Assembly (NCBI RefSeq): GCF_015832195.1
Contig: NC_052018.1
Span: 34,562,115-34,626,114, forward strand
DNA length: 64,000 nt
DNA from: Motacilla alba alba
Lineage: Eukaryota > Chordata > Aves > Passeriformes > Motacillidae
Direction: 5' to 3'
Part shown: positions 39,221 through 50,000 of the stretch, one piece after another
How the letters are laid out: every line of letters starts with the position of its first letter
Position numbering within the stretch: the stretch's first letter is position 1
Notes under the pieces: model-generated
The model's input: the letters and a program-made list of their open reading frames with translations, nothing else
The model's database searches: none
Told to the model about the DNA's origin: nothing
Made by a program: the position numbers and the translations under genes

Positions 39221-41398
39221 CAAGTTTCACTTTCCTTCTTCTATTTAAATGGCCATGAAATCCAATCTGTCCCGAAGGGGACGGACTGCATAACTTCGTA
39301 CAGTCCGGAGCACATGTTTGATGTAATTAGCTGTGGGTTGGCTTCAGCTGTGGTGGTTGGGGTTATGCCTGGTCAGGATGGAGAGCACCGGGGCAGAGCA
39401 GGTGCTTAGCTGGTTTGTACTGCTAGCCCTGACGCTTGTTTTCAGTATGTTCTGAAATTCTTTGCACACAACCCATTGTGTGCTGTATCACTGTGGCATT
39501 ATTCCTCTAAATTCATGTATGTAAGCAAAAATAATTTCCATATGGATGCTGTAGTCCTGCTGGAGAATTTACACAGCTTTAAATGTGTGACTAGAGGATT
39601 CATTTAGAAGGGTTTTGTTTCTGTTGTCAAGCAGCAATGAACAGATACAGATTTTGCAGCTCTTTCAAACTTACCTCTTCACATTTAATCAGTAGGCCTT
39701 GTATCCATACTACTACCTAATCTCTTATTTAAAAAAAAAAGAAAAAAAAAACACAACAAAAACAAACAAACAAAAAAACTTCCACAGAATCTGGCTTTTA
39801 CTGAATTTCCTATTAAGTAGCTCTGAGAAGTTTATTTGCAGATAACTAACAAAGGAAAGTTGGAAGCATTCCAAGTTTCTATTTCTGGAAACTTGACTTG
39901 AAAGTCAGCAGAAAATTCAGTAAATAGATTTGTCCCTTGCTCCACCATCTCAGTATTATGGGAAACAGTAAACTAAAATTAAAATTTTCTTCAAAACTTT
40001 AAACCTGAAGTCTTTCTGATCAATTATCCAGCTTTCCTTGGATTTCTCTGACTAGCTAAATACCTTCCTCCCTACCCAAGTCCTGAATATTACTTTTAGT
40101 AAGTATCAGGGATATGTGGTTTCATTTCAGCTCTTTTTTAGTTATAAAATTGAAAAGTAACATAGAAACATCCTTTCTCCTTTCTTTGTGAGTACACTGA
40201 AACCATTCTGATAGAATGCTTACCTAGTGCAATATTTTGTCTGAGAGTAATGTGTACTGATGTAATTTTTATCTTCATGTTGCAACACTGTTCAGAAAAA
40301 AACCCTCTTTGATTTATGTGAAAAGTCACTGCAGTCATTGTGAGTATTTGCTCAGAGGCCTGACCCCAGCTAAGCACTTGTCCTGACTCACTTTGCCCAA
40401 GTTATAAAAGATGTGTAATGAAGTAGCTAATTAAAGTCAAATTCATTGGGATATATACATTTTTAATGTAACCAGAATTCAGAAACCATTTACTACTGTG
40501 TTTTTAGTGTGAATTTACTCTTCCTTATCTTCCTAAAAATACAATTTATTTCCATTTGTTATGTTCAAACACTAATAAAAATAAATCATAACTATCTTTT
40601 GAGATAAATGAGTTGTAAGAACGGCATCAGATCTTTTCAGCTCAAAAAGAAGACCAAAGAAACAAGAAAAAATGGTGTCATGTGTCACCTGTCACCTGTA
40701 AAAATCTTCCACTTGAGACCTGGAACATTTTACCATTTAATGAGATTAGTAAGGATTGATTTGTCCAAGTCTGCTGTTAGTGACTACTTTTCTTCCAGAC
40801 ATTATACCTTCCTTAAAATTCAGCTGTGTATTTGTACTGCCTTTACAGGGTATCTTTGATCAAGAGAAATTTTAGAGTGGCTTTTCTAGGACTTCAAAAT
40901 ATTCAAACTGTAAAAATATTTCAGGAGTACAAAAGAGTAATGCTCAGCAGTTACATTTGCAGTCAAAGGTCAGTATTCCAAAAGAGGACTGCATTGCATA
41001 ATAATGGCATAATATAGTCCTATTTATAGGACTATAAATAAAGCTTTTGTAAGTGACCAAATTATTTGTAATGGTTGTGTACACAATATAGATTTTTTTT
41101 GTAAATGTTAGCCCACATTCAGATTATTAGTGGGCATTGTGCATTATTGGTGTGTTTCTGACATAAAATACAGTGGTTTTGCCCTTCTGGCAGGCACTTA
41201 ATTCTTTTTCTCCAATGGTTTCTGTATGGAACACTTTTAAAACTCTTAGTCATGATGTTTCATAAAAGTACTTATGGTTTATTCCCACTTTCTGTATTTC
41301 TTGTCTCTCTCAAATCTCCTCAGATGTACTAAGGATGTATGAAAAGTTCCACTTAAAACATTCCTAGGAAAAATTTTAAAAAAGACTAGAAGGAAGAT
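39221..41398. other. Upstream flank of ME1, no gene seen
   Basis: Base composition drops quickly to AT-rich outside the CpG island. It contains an A-rich simple stretch at 39729-39778. No exon, transposon or RNA gene was recognised. Confidence 0.55.
39729..39778 (+). repeat. A-rich low-complexity stretch
   Basis: Interrupted A runs with AAAC and CAAA units, typical low-complexity sequence. Confidence 0.85.
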
Positions 41399-41954
41399 TG
41401 GTGGTGTGATTTAACCCCAGCCAGAAACTAAGCACTATGCAGCGGCTCACTCACTTCCTGAGAGGGGGGGGACAACTCAAAAAAGGTAAAACATATGGGT
41501 TTAGAACAGTTTGATAAACAAAATGAAGTAAAATACAGTGTAATAATAGCAATTGAAAGTGAGGTAACAAAAGAAGAGGAGTAAAACTCAAAAAAAACCC
41601 AAGTAATGCACAAGACAATTGCTCACCACCTTCTGACTGAACTCCAGCCCATCCCTGAGCAGCAATTGGCCCCTCATAGCCAAATCCCCTGATTTGATTT
41701 AATGAGCATGATGTTGTATGGTATGGAATATCCCTTTGTGCCAGCTGTCCTGCCTATGCTCCCTCCCAGCTTCTTTTGTGTCTCCTTGTTGGCAGAGTAT
41801 GAAAGCATGAGAAGTCCTTGACTGAGGGTGAACACTACTGAGCAACAGCTGAAACATCAGTGTTATCAACATGATTCTCCTATTAAACCCAAAATGCAAC
41901 AGTCTACCAGATATTAGGAAGAAAATTAATTCTATCTCAGCCAGGAATTTGACA
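41399..41954 (-). mobile_element. Old solo LTR of an avian endogenous retrovirus, minus strand
   Basis: The plus strand begins 'tgatttaaccccagccag...aactaagcactatgcagcggctcactcact' and ends 'ctcagccaggaatttgaca'; both ends, read on the minus strand, match a very common avian LTR type. Internal landmarks also fit, including 'gcaattgctcaccacc', 'atggtatggaatatccc' and 'aacatcagtgttatcaacat'. Where this type normally carries a CRE-like TGACGTCA and a TATA box (near 41700-41725), the copy has mutated sequence, so the promoter is probably dead. No internal retroviral genes are present. It lies 2.7 kb above ME1 in the same orientation. The family looks ERVL- or ERVK-like; I cannot settle which. Confidence 0.8.
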
Positions 41955-42305
41955 ATCTGCTTTTTCAAGCCAGTAGTAAGGACAGGTAAGTCCAGGAAAA
42001 GAAATTCCTTTATTGTATTTAATTAAGATGACTCACTGAGTTTAAATATTTAAGAATGGAACTTGGGAAATATCCTTGTGTTACACTATGAGTGATCAGA
42101 GGATTTGGACTCCCTCAAACTACTTTTTGAACCACTGTTGATTTTGGGAGCTGCATTTCCTGCTGTGACACTGGGGAGGGGTTATCTTTCTCGAGTACCA
42201 GTTTGGAAGAAGAGGAAGGGAATTCCTATGTCCTGATGAAAACATCCAGTTAACTACTTTTAGGGTGGTACTTATGTGTCTGACTTACCCCATTAAAATC
42301 TGCAG

Positions 42306-42535
42306 TCAAACTATTACCAGTAACAGTTGGGTGCTCTCTGTGGGGTCACAGTACTCCAGGCAAGACCTCATCAGCCCTGAATCAATGGAAAGCTTTACTT
42401 CATATGTTTGAACCATGCCAGTGCCCTCCATACTTGTCAGCACAATGTTTGCTTTTTTGCAATAGTGCAACACTGTTAACTTCTGCTGGGCTTGTGATCC
42501 CGTATAACCCCTGAGGGGATGGAGGTTGGGTAAGT
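42306..42535 (-). mobile_element. CR1 fragment (reverse-transcriptase C-terminal region), minus strand
   Basis: The minus-strand frame contains SGLMRSCLEYCD, matching the CR1 landmark SALVRPHLEYC. Sequence around it is strongly decayed and no 3' tail is attached. It abuts another CR1 3' end at 42541, so the two pieces may come from separate insertions or one rearranged copy. Confidence 0.55.
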
Positions 42536-42540
42536 CCATT

Positions 42541-42680
42541 GGGAGAGACTTTTAGGATCATTGCGTCCAACTGTTAGCCCAGCACGGCCAAGTCCAACAC
42601 TAAGCCATGGCCCTAAGTGACACGTCTACACCACTTTTAAATACCTTCAGGGACAGTGACTGATTAAAGGATGGAGATGG
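42541..42680 (-). mobile_element. CR1 3'-end fragment, minus strand
   Basis: 'ttttaggatcattgcgtccaa', 'aagccatggccctaagtgac' and 'cttttaaataccttcaggg' match the reversed 3' terminus of a CR1 subfamily. Its 3' end faces left. Confidence 0.7.
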
Positions 42681-43159
42681 TCCTTTAACCCTCCTTTTGC
42701 TGCTCATGTATTTATAGAAACATTTGTTTCTACACATGTGTTTACTGAGTTACAAATTTTTATTGAGTTATAAATTTTTTTGTTGGGTTGGCAATACCAA
42801 GTCAAATTTGGCAGGGACACAAGGCTAGTTTTAAAAAAGATTAATTGTTTCATGATCTACAAAGTAATTGAAGCATTTTTAAATGCTTTAACATAAACAT
42901 TTTACATTTACCTAGCACAATCCTGACTTGTGCTAGGTAATTTGGAAATGAAACTGAATTTTTCATCATTGGGACACATGTTTTTAGTTAGGCTGAAGGA
43001 GAAGCAAAAATTGAACTGTATAAGCAGTATGAGGTTATTGTTTAATAATGATTTTTTTATTACCTTGAAGTGATTTTTATAACACAAAGGTGGTTTTTCT
43101 AAAAGATACACTTCAAAGTAGACAGTGCACTCCTGAAGTTAAAAGCAGAATCTAGCAGA
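42681..43159. other. Intergenic DNA, nothing recognised
   Basis: AT-rich sequence with a direct repeat of GAGTTA(C/T)AAATTTTT (about 42748-42780) and nothing else of note. Confidence 0.55.
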
Positions 43160-43790
43160 AGGTTTGAAATGCCCAAGGGCCAACACTCTCCCCATATCAG
43201 CTCTCAGGGTCATCGATCGCTGCCCAGCAGCACCACAGGCCTGCCTGGGCCTGGCCCTGGTCCCTGCTGTCCTGGACCCTGACCACCTGTGGGCTGACTT
43301 GCCAGCCTGGCCTCCACGGCCTCGTCACTACAGAGTCACTCAACAGTCATGACGCTGTCCCTGACCCTGGTTACCCTCACTGGGCTGACACCGTTCCACA
43401 TTTACATGTCAGCCTCAGATGACCCTCAGCAGAACAGCACACACGGACAGGGCTGCCCTTGGCTGCCCCAGCCTGCCCTCCTCCTGCAAGTAGGGGTGGT
43501 GGGACAAGCCATGACTGGGGACATCTTGTCTGCCTTGCTGGCCCAAACGGGGACACCAGTGGCCCCAGCCCACACCACACCCTGGCCAGAAGATGGGTAT
43601 GGCTCTTTTCACAGACGAGGAGTGCAGTGCTTAGAGGTGGCAGTAGCAAGGTGCACCCAGAGATCATCCAATTAGGCTTAAGCACAACATTTTCGAGCAG
43701 AAGGGTGGTGAGCACTCAAGATGTCTGCCAAGAGAGGCTGAAGAGTTTCATGCCTGCAGCATTTCAAAACTTGACAAGGCTGTGAACAAT
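43160..43790. other. Unclassified GC-rich block, possibly an old transposon
   Basis: About 600 bases with high GC but few CpGs, sharply different from both flanks. They are rich in CCTG/CTGAC units; CCCTGAC followed by GGGCTGAC occurs twice (about 43276-43300 and 43358-43389). Overlapping frames of 62-112 codons on both strands have no recognised motif. A possible CR1-like tail follows at 43795-43872 ('gaaggttgggccac...catcctttccaacgtgg'), which makes a retroelement origin plausible. No function can be assigned. Confidence 0.35.
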
Positions 43791-43872
43791 TCAGCTTTGA
43801 AGGTCAGTCTGTTGACAAGAGAAGGTTGGGCCACATGAACTTCAGACATCCTTTCCAACGTGGACTGTTAGG
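43791..43872 (+). mobile_element. Possible CR1 3'-end remnant, plus strand
   Basis: The segment contains 'gaaggttgggccac' and 'catcctttccaacgtggactgtt', a weak match to the CR1 3' tail. Other explanations remain open. Confidence 0.4.
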
Positions 43873-44243
43873 TGTTTCTGCAGGTAGTACACTGCTGAGA
43901 GTGACAAATTCTCTGAACATGCAGGCATTTTTTCAGGAATTTCATTAGACTCACAAAAGGCTGTTCGTCCTCATGAATTTACCAGCTTTCTTTGATCTCG
44001 CTCTTCAGTTTCTGACTTTCCTTCTAGTAAAGCTTATATGTGTTTGACCAGTGGGATTTTTACTTAGAACTTGCTTCATACCTCTCATGCTTTATTCCTT
44101 TCTGCTAAGGGTTTTATCCTACATGCATTAAATTTAGTTAAACTGTTGAACTTCAACAACTAGTGGTAAGTATCCTAAGACTGCACAATTTTGGAATCCC
44201 TTGCTGGGTTCATAGAAATACTAAAATTATTTCCGCATAATAC

Positions 44244-44286
<43 letters not shown>

Positions 44287-46235
44287 GTAAGAATGCTGTT
44301 ACAATTTCTGTTAGTCAACATTCCATTGTCCTGGTGTCACAGGAAAAAAAGCCATACCTGGCCCAGTACATGTTGTTGGAGATGTTGAAGCACTGTGAGA
44401 GCATGTCCACATATGCGTGGTACCATTAGGAACTTCCAGCACTTCTCAAGTCAGATATAAATTAGTAAGAGACGTATAGAAGTAGCTGCATGTCTACATA
44501 GCCACTCACACTTCACCGTAGGCCTGGAGTAGAATGAGACTTCAATTTTCCCACATGCCAGTGTTAACATATTGACTGGTAGACCATGTCCTCGTTATTA
44601 TAGTAAATCTAGCACAAGGCAATTAAAATATGCATGCCACAGTGCAGCATGTTCTCAGAAGATATTCTGGCTCTATTTATGTTTCAAGAAGATTAAATAA
44701 TGCTCAAAATAAGCATCTAACCCTTTCCCAGTTTTTGTCCAAATAGTGCAGTGTTCTAAGAATTTTTCTATTTCTACAAAAAATACCCCAAAACTGTAGA
44801 GGCCCATCTGTTCACTTGTTGTCTTTTAATCTCACAAGAACAAAACTAATGCGAGGAGTAATAGATTTCAAAAGCGATTTAAAATGCCAGTATTTTGAAT
44901 ATACAGATACTCTGGAGTAACTTAAATGACCTACATAAAGGCGTGAAAACTCACATTCCTTCTCTTCAAACGATTCAAAATCAAGCAAATCTTCCTTGAA
45001 ATATCCTGTTAAAATTAATTTCCTGAATTGGCTGGGGATGAGGAATGTAAAATATTTCTAGGTTCCAAAGCCTGCTTATCTGAAGGATAGGAAATCTTGA
45101 TAGTATCTTTTCATCACTAATGCAAATGCCTATATCTAACACTGCACATAGTTTTAGAAATTTAGATGTGGACATTTATTTCCATCTCAAATATTTTAGA
45201 GATATTTTGTAGAAGAATGTTTCAGATTAGGAGAGTTAAAAATTTTTAGATTGTTTGCTTAACTGTCTCAGAACAAATTTTTCTTGGCTTCATTTTAGTT
45301 GTGCTAACACTGAATTTAGAACTGAAGATTTTTGAATACCAGAATTAAATTACTATGACTTTATGGTATGATTTGTATCATAATGCTGGGAGTTCACTGT
45401 CTTGCTAGGAGTAATAGGATTTAGAAAAAGGCCCCAAACAGCACTTTTACTTAAATTGATGTTTCAGATCTATGTTCCAGCAATAAGAGTGGAAAATCTG
45501 TGAGACTCCTTCCATTGTTTATAAAAAGAGGGTGAATTCTTTCAGCTCTGCCAATTACAGACAAAAATTCAAACAGCTTCAGCACCTTTAGGATAATTTT
45601 GGAATAGTATTAGCAAGTGCACTTCCATTGCTTGCTTCCATGGTTATGTCTGGCACAAGAATTTGAACAGTTTAGCAACAGACAAAGCATGCTCAGAAAT
45701 TTTCCTCTTTTAACTACTTCATCTCCAATACACAGGAGCCCGTGAAGGGCTTTTTCTTTTCCACGTGCTAATTACCATAAATATTTTGGAGATTGTTCTA
45801 CAAACTCTGCTTTGTTTTCTGAATCATTAGCAATGTTAAAAACAAACCTTCTGACAAAAATGTTGGCAGAAGTTGAAACACAAGTCCTAGTTCATCAAGG
45901 AAACCCTTTCCTATGCAAAGGGAACTGTGTAGGGTCCTTTGCATGCTGTTCACTTGCCAAAGCACATGGGGTTTAGCACATGAGATTCCAGCCATGCTTT
46001 GTTTTTGTATGTACAAATCATTTAGACAAGACCAATTGAAAGTTAAAATCAGTTGAATCATCGGGGAAGAAGGATGAGGCAGTACTTTTAGATGTAGAGA
46101 ATTGCCACTCTGCTTTAACAGGAGGCTGTAAAGACTAGGTAAAAGGATCATGGGCATCAATGGCAATGAGGCTTCGTTTGCAATTACTTGTAAAAGGCCT
46201 AGACAGCTTCAGCATGAGTACAAAACACAAGGGAA
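43873..46235. other. Intergenic DNA, no gene seen
   Basis: AT-rich; contains the (AT)n tract at 44250-44281. The 122-codon minus-strand frame at 45798-46166 has no recognisable domain. Confidence 0.55.
44250..44281. repeat. (AT)n microsatellite, about 16 units
   Basis: An uninterrupted alternating AT run of about 32 bases; likely length-polymorphic. Confidence 0.95.
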
Positions 46236-47010
46236 GAGAAGTATCATGGAATGGCCTAGGCTGGGAGGGACCTTAAAGATCATCTGGTTTCAACCTTATG
46301 CAATGGGCAGGGACACCTCCCACTAGAACAGGTTGCTCAAAGCCCCATCCAACCTGGCCTAGAACACTTCCAAGGATGGGACATCCACAGTTTCTTTGGG
46401 CAACCAAAGTTGTTGTTCCAGTGCCTCACTATCTTCATAGTGAATAAATTCTTCCTAATATCTAATCTAAACCTGAAAGAGTTCAGTCTAAAGCCATTCC
46501 CCCTTGTCCCATCACTACATGACCTTGTAAAAAAATCCGTCTCCATCTTCCTTGTAGGCACTCTTTAGGTACTGGAAGGCTGCTGTAAGGTCTTCCCAGA
46601 GCCTCGTCTTCTCCAGGCTGAATAATTCCAGCTCTCTCAGCCTGTCTTCATAGTGCAAAACCCAGAATGTGGTTGCCTGTCTGGTCTGCAAGTACACTTT
46701 TGCAGCTCATGTTGAGCTTCTTGTTGACAAAATCCCTAAGCCTTTCTTCATAGGACTGCTCTCAATCCTTTCTCCACCCAGCCTGTATTTGTGCTCAGAT
46801 TGTACTGGCCCAGGTGCAGAGTTAGGATTAGGGTTGCACTTGGCCTTGTTGAATTCCAGGAGGTTCACATAGGCCTTTCTCTCAAGATTGTCCAGGTCCC
46901 TCTGGATGACATTCCTTCCCACCAGCGTGTCAACCATATCACACAGCTTTGTGCCATTGGCAAACCTGCTGAGGATGCACTTGATCCCCACTGTTTATCA
47001 TTTTACCAAG
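46236..47010 (-). mobile_element. CR1 LINE copy with internal deletion, minus strand
   Basis: Reading leftward on the minus strand, 46991-46707 encodes a CR1 reverse-transcriptase remnant: FANGTKLCDMVDTL (the FADDTK catalytic site has lost its aspartates), then FNKAKC, HKYRLGGERIESSP and KGLGIL. Downstream, 46650-46337 encodes YEDRLRELELFSLEKTRL and DGTRGNGFRLN, the CR1 C-terminal end. The 3' tail 'ctgggagggaccttaaagatcatctgg' lies at 46260-46287. About 100 residues expected between KGLGIL and YEDRLREL are missing, so an internal deletion has joined the two parts. Frameshifts and the lost active site mean it is inactive. Confidence 0.9.
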
Positions 47011-50000
47011 CTTAGCATCTGAAAGAGAACACTCAAGTAAGGGCTCATAGTCCATGCTTCACTAGAGCATAAAGAAGAGTGTTTCTCTCCAACCACTTTT
47101 AAGATGATTCTCACCTCATGATTATTAAGGTAGTAGCAGTCAATGTCCCATGAACTTATTCACTGGTAGATCTGTTGACCTTGTCATCCAAAGAGTCTTT
47201 TTATACAGCTCTATAGAGGCCCTCAAAGGTCTGGAGACTATAGCTTTAATACAGTGGTTCTGCCTACCATAAATTCTTAATATGAAACTAACAAGCATCT
47301 AATAAAGATTTCTACTGAGATAACAGTAACTTCCCATACCAAAACACAAAAGGATGCTGTGTTTCTAAGACAGTATTTTGAAGATGAACTAACCTGGTCA
47401 TTTTGAAGTTTGACAGTATTTTCCAAATAGCATTATGTGCTTTTACATAGTTAAGATTATTTCTTCTGACCTTAATTTGTAAAAATGTCCAATGTTATTT
47501 TCTGTTGTCTGAAAGAAAAGAAATAACAGAGACTCTGTTTAAACAGCATATTTTCTGGTTTCAAGTGGTCATGTACGAGACAATTCGCCATTACTGTGGA
47601 TTTGCAGTTACAGGACAAGAATGACAGAGTTTCAGAAATAATGTGGCGTTGTTGCCTGCGCATAGCAATTAGTTGGTGTCCTAGTTCAGATGAGAGTTTC
47701 AGTGTCTTATAAAATGTCCAAATAATAGCTGTCCTAGTTAATATAATTGACTGCAAGGGACAGTTGAAGGGCATGGTTTATTTATTTGAGGAAACATTAT
47801 CCAAAAATTAAACAAATTTGGGCAATACATAAGCTGTAGGGAGAAATATGAGTAAATGATAAATTTTAGAAGTAGACAGATAAAAACATTACTGCACACC
47901 ATTAAATATCTGACCTGGCAAATAATCATGTTTCTTCTTGCTTAAGTTTGTGAGCCGTTTTATTTTTTCATACTTGTAAGAGACTTCTTGAAGAAAAACA
48001 TTACTCAAAATGTGTTGAAGTGTTTATGTACAATAAATAAATATGTAAATAAACATATCACTACTTGTTACTCTATCCTACCATTACTGCTTGTACAGTC
48101 CTTATAATTCTTCTAGTGAATGCTCACAGCACAGGTTTCCCTTATGGCTTTACCCAAAACCTCTAAATCTCCATTAAAAAGAGAATGTTATTGATTTTCA
48201 GCAAATCTCACTTCTATACAGCCCATGTGGTCTGTGCTATGACAAGCCTCTAAAGGAAGGCACTGCTGGGGGAAGTACAACAGCTACAATGACTCAGAGG
48301 CCTCTTTCCTAAGTGGGGCTAAGTAAATTAAAGTAATCCATGGTGTATGTTTAATATTTGGATTGAATATAATCTGCCATTTCGTTACTCACTATTGAAA
48401 GGGCTTTTGAAACTGCATCTCACTCTGCCTCCCTCCCTGCAGCTGTAAGCATAGTCAGACTTTCTTTTGCCAAGCTCTGTTTGGCAATGAAGACAAGTTT
48501 CATGAGTCAGAAAATACAAGACTTTCTCAAAATCCTGTTATCATCTATCTTTTCTGTATGGAAAAGTTCGTCTCTGAACTTGCCCTGACAGTGCAAAAAT
48601 GCTGCAGGTGACATTATGTATGGTAATTGAACTAATGGTACTATTAGTAATACAAGAGTATTACCCTTGTTCCCTGCGTAGTGTGAGCTCCTTGCTCTCT
48701 GAAAGCTAGTTCATGGTTTACTTCTGATACCCATAATCTGTGGCCAAGCCAAAGAACCTCCATTACCCCCACAGTTTTAATGTTGGTTAGCCAGCACTAA
48801 CCAGGCCTGCAGGAGATGGATACAATGTGCACATAGCTGTACTGTGGAGCACTACGGCAATTTACTGCTGCACTACTCAGCTTCTCAGATGTGTAAACCA
48901 ACTTGTCATTCCAAAGCATAACGGTGATCCTGCTGTACGGTGCTAATTCCATGTGTTAGGAGCACTGGTCTGCAGAGAGGCAGTTATGAATTTATTGTGG
49001 CTGCCCATGAAGTGGTTGTCATATTCAAGCCCTGGATGCTGCAGCCTCACTAGGTGCTTATTCCACCATAAATTTATCAGCAGGAATAGATGACAACAGC
49101 TTACTAGTTAATGCTCTGGCAGAAACTGAAAAAGCAAATAAAACCAAATATTAAGGCTTTTGACAAATACCTTCAAATACATCTGCATGGAGGATGAGGA
49201 GGGGCAACTGTCTTCTAGCAATGCAGGCCTGTCCCAAAGCAAGTCCAGTCATTGTGACACAGTGAATGTGGGCTATGTTCCCAGAAATCACAGTGTGGTG
49301 GAGGTACCATTGGCATAAGGTTTAGTATCCATTTATCCTTGGTAATGCAGACTGCAGGTAGTGGATTGGACGTGAGGAAATTTTTAAAAAGGGTTCTATG
49401 TGGTACTATTAGCAAATATTAAAGAGAAATGTCAGTATTCTTTATCACATGAAATAGTGCTTCTCCATCATAAGGTGACAGACCTTGCCTCATTAAACAG
49501 CCACCTAAAGGTGGTGGGCTTTTTTTATCCTTTTGTTACTAGAATTAAAAAAAAAAAAAAAAGAAAATTACTTGCCTCCAGTGCAAGAGTCCCAAATTCT
49601 TTTCCACTGTGTGATGTAAATACAGCATTAACTAGTGAAATACAGGTGGACTGGAAAGGAGTTTTAAAGAAGGCAGGAGCTAGTGGTCCACAGAGTGCTT
49701 CCATAAAGTAGGTAACTGAGTAGGCAGCATCTTTCTGTAACTTTTCTTGTAACTGACTGTAGTCAGTTTCTTTGTAATGAAATTACACTGGTGCCTTGCT
49801 TTTACTTCTCTGATCATGTGTGCCTCAAAACTGAGCTAATTTGATTTCTTTCCTGCTAGAAATTATTTATTCTGACTGAGTCAGAATCCAGTGAGTGTTT
49901 TAGACCCCAAAGGAATTGTTTGTTCTAAGAATTAGCTACGTGGGATGTGCAGTGAGTCCAGACTCAGAGCCTTGAACAGATTGTTCAGCTGAAAGGGGGA

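Noticed and set aside
42515..42535. AGGTTGggtaAGTCCA as a thyroid-hormone DR4-type element; avian malic enzyme is known to respond to thyroid hormone through sites several kilobases upstream
   Set aside because: Both half-sites deviate from AGGTCA and the stretch lies in or beside a decayed CR1. The distance alone is not enough.
46808..46835. GTTAGGATTAGGGTT as interstitial telomere repeat
   Set aside because: Only one exact TTAGGG; it lies inside the CR1 reverse-transcriptase region.
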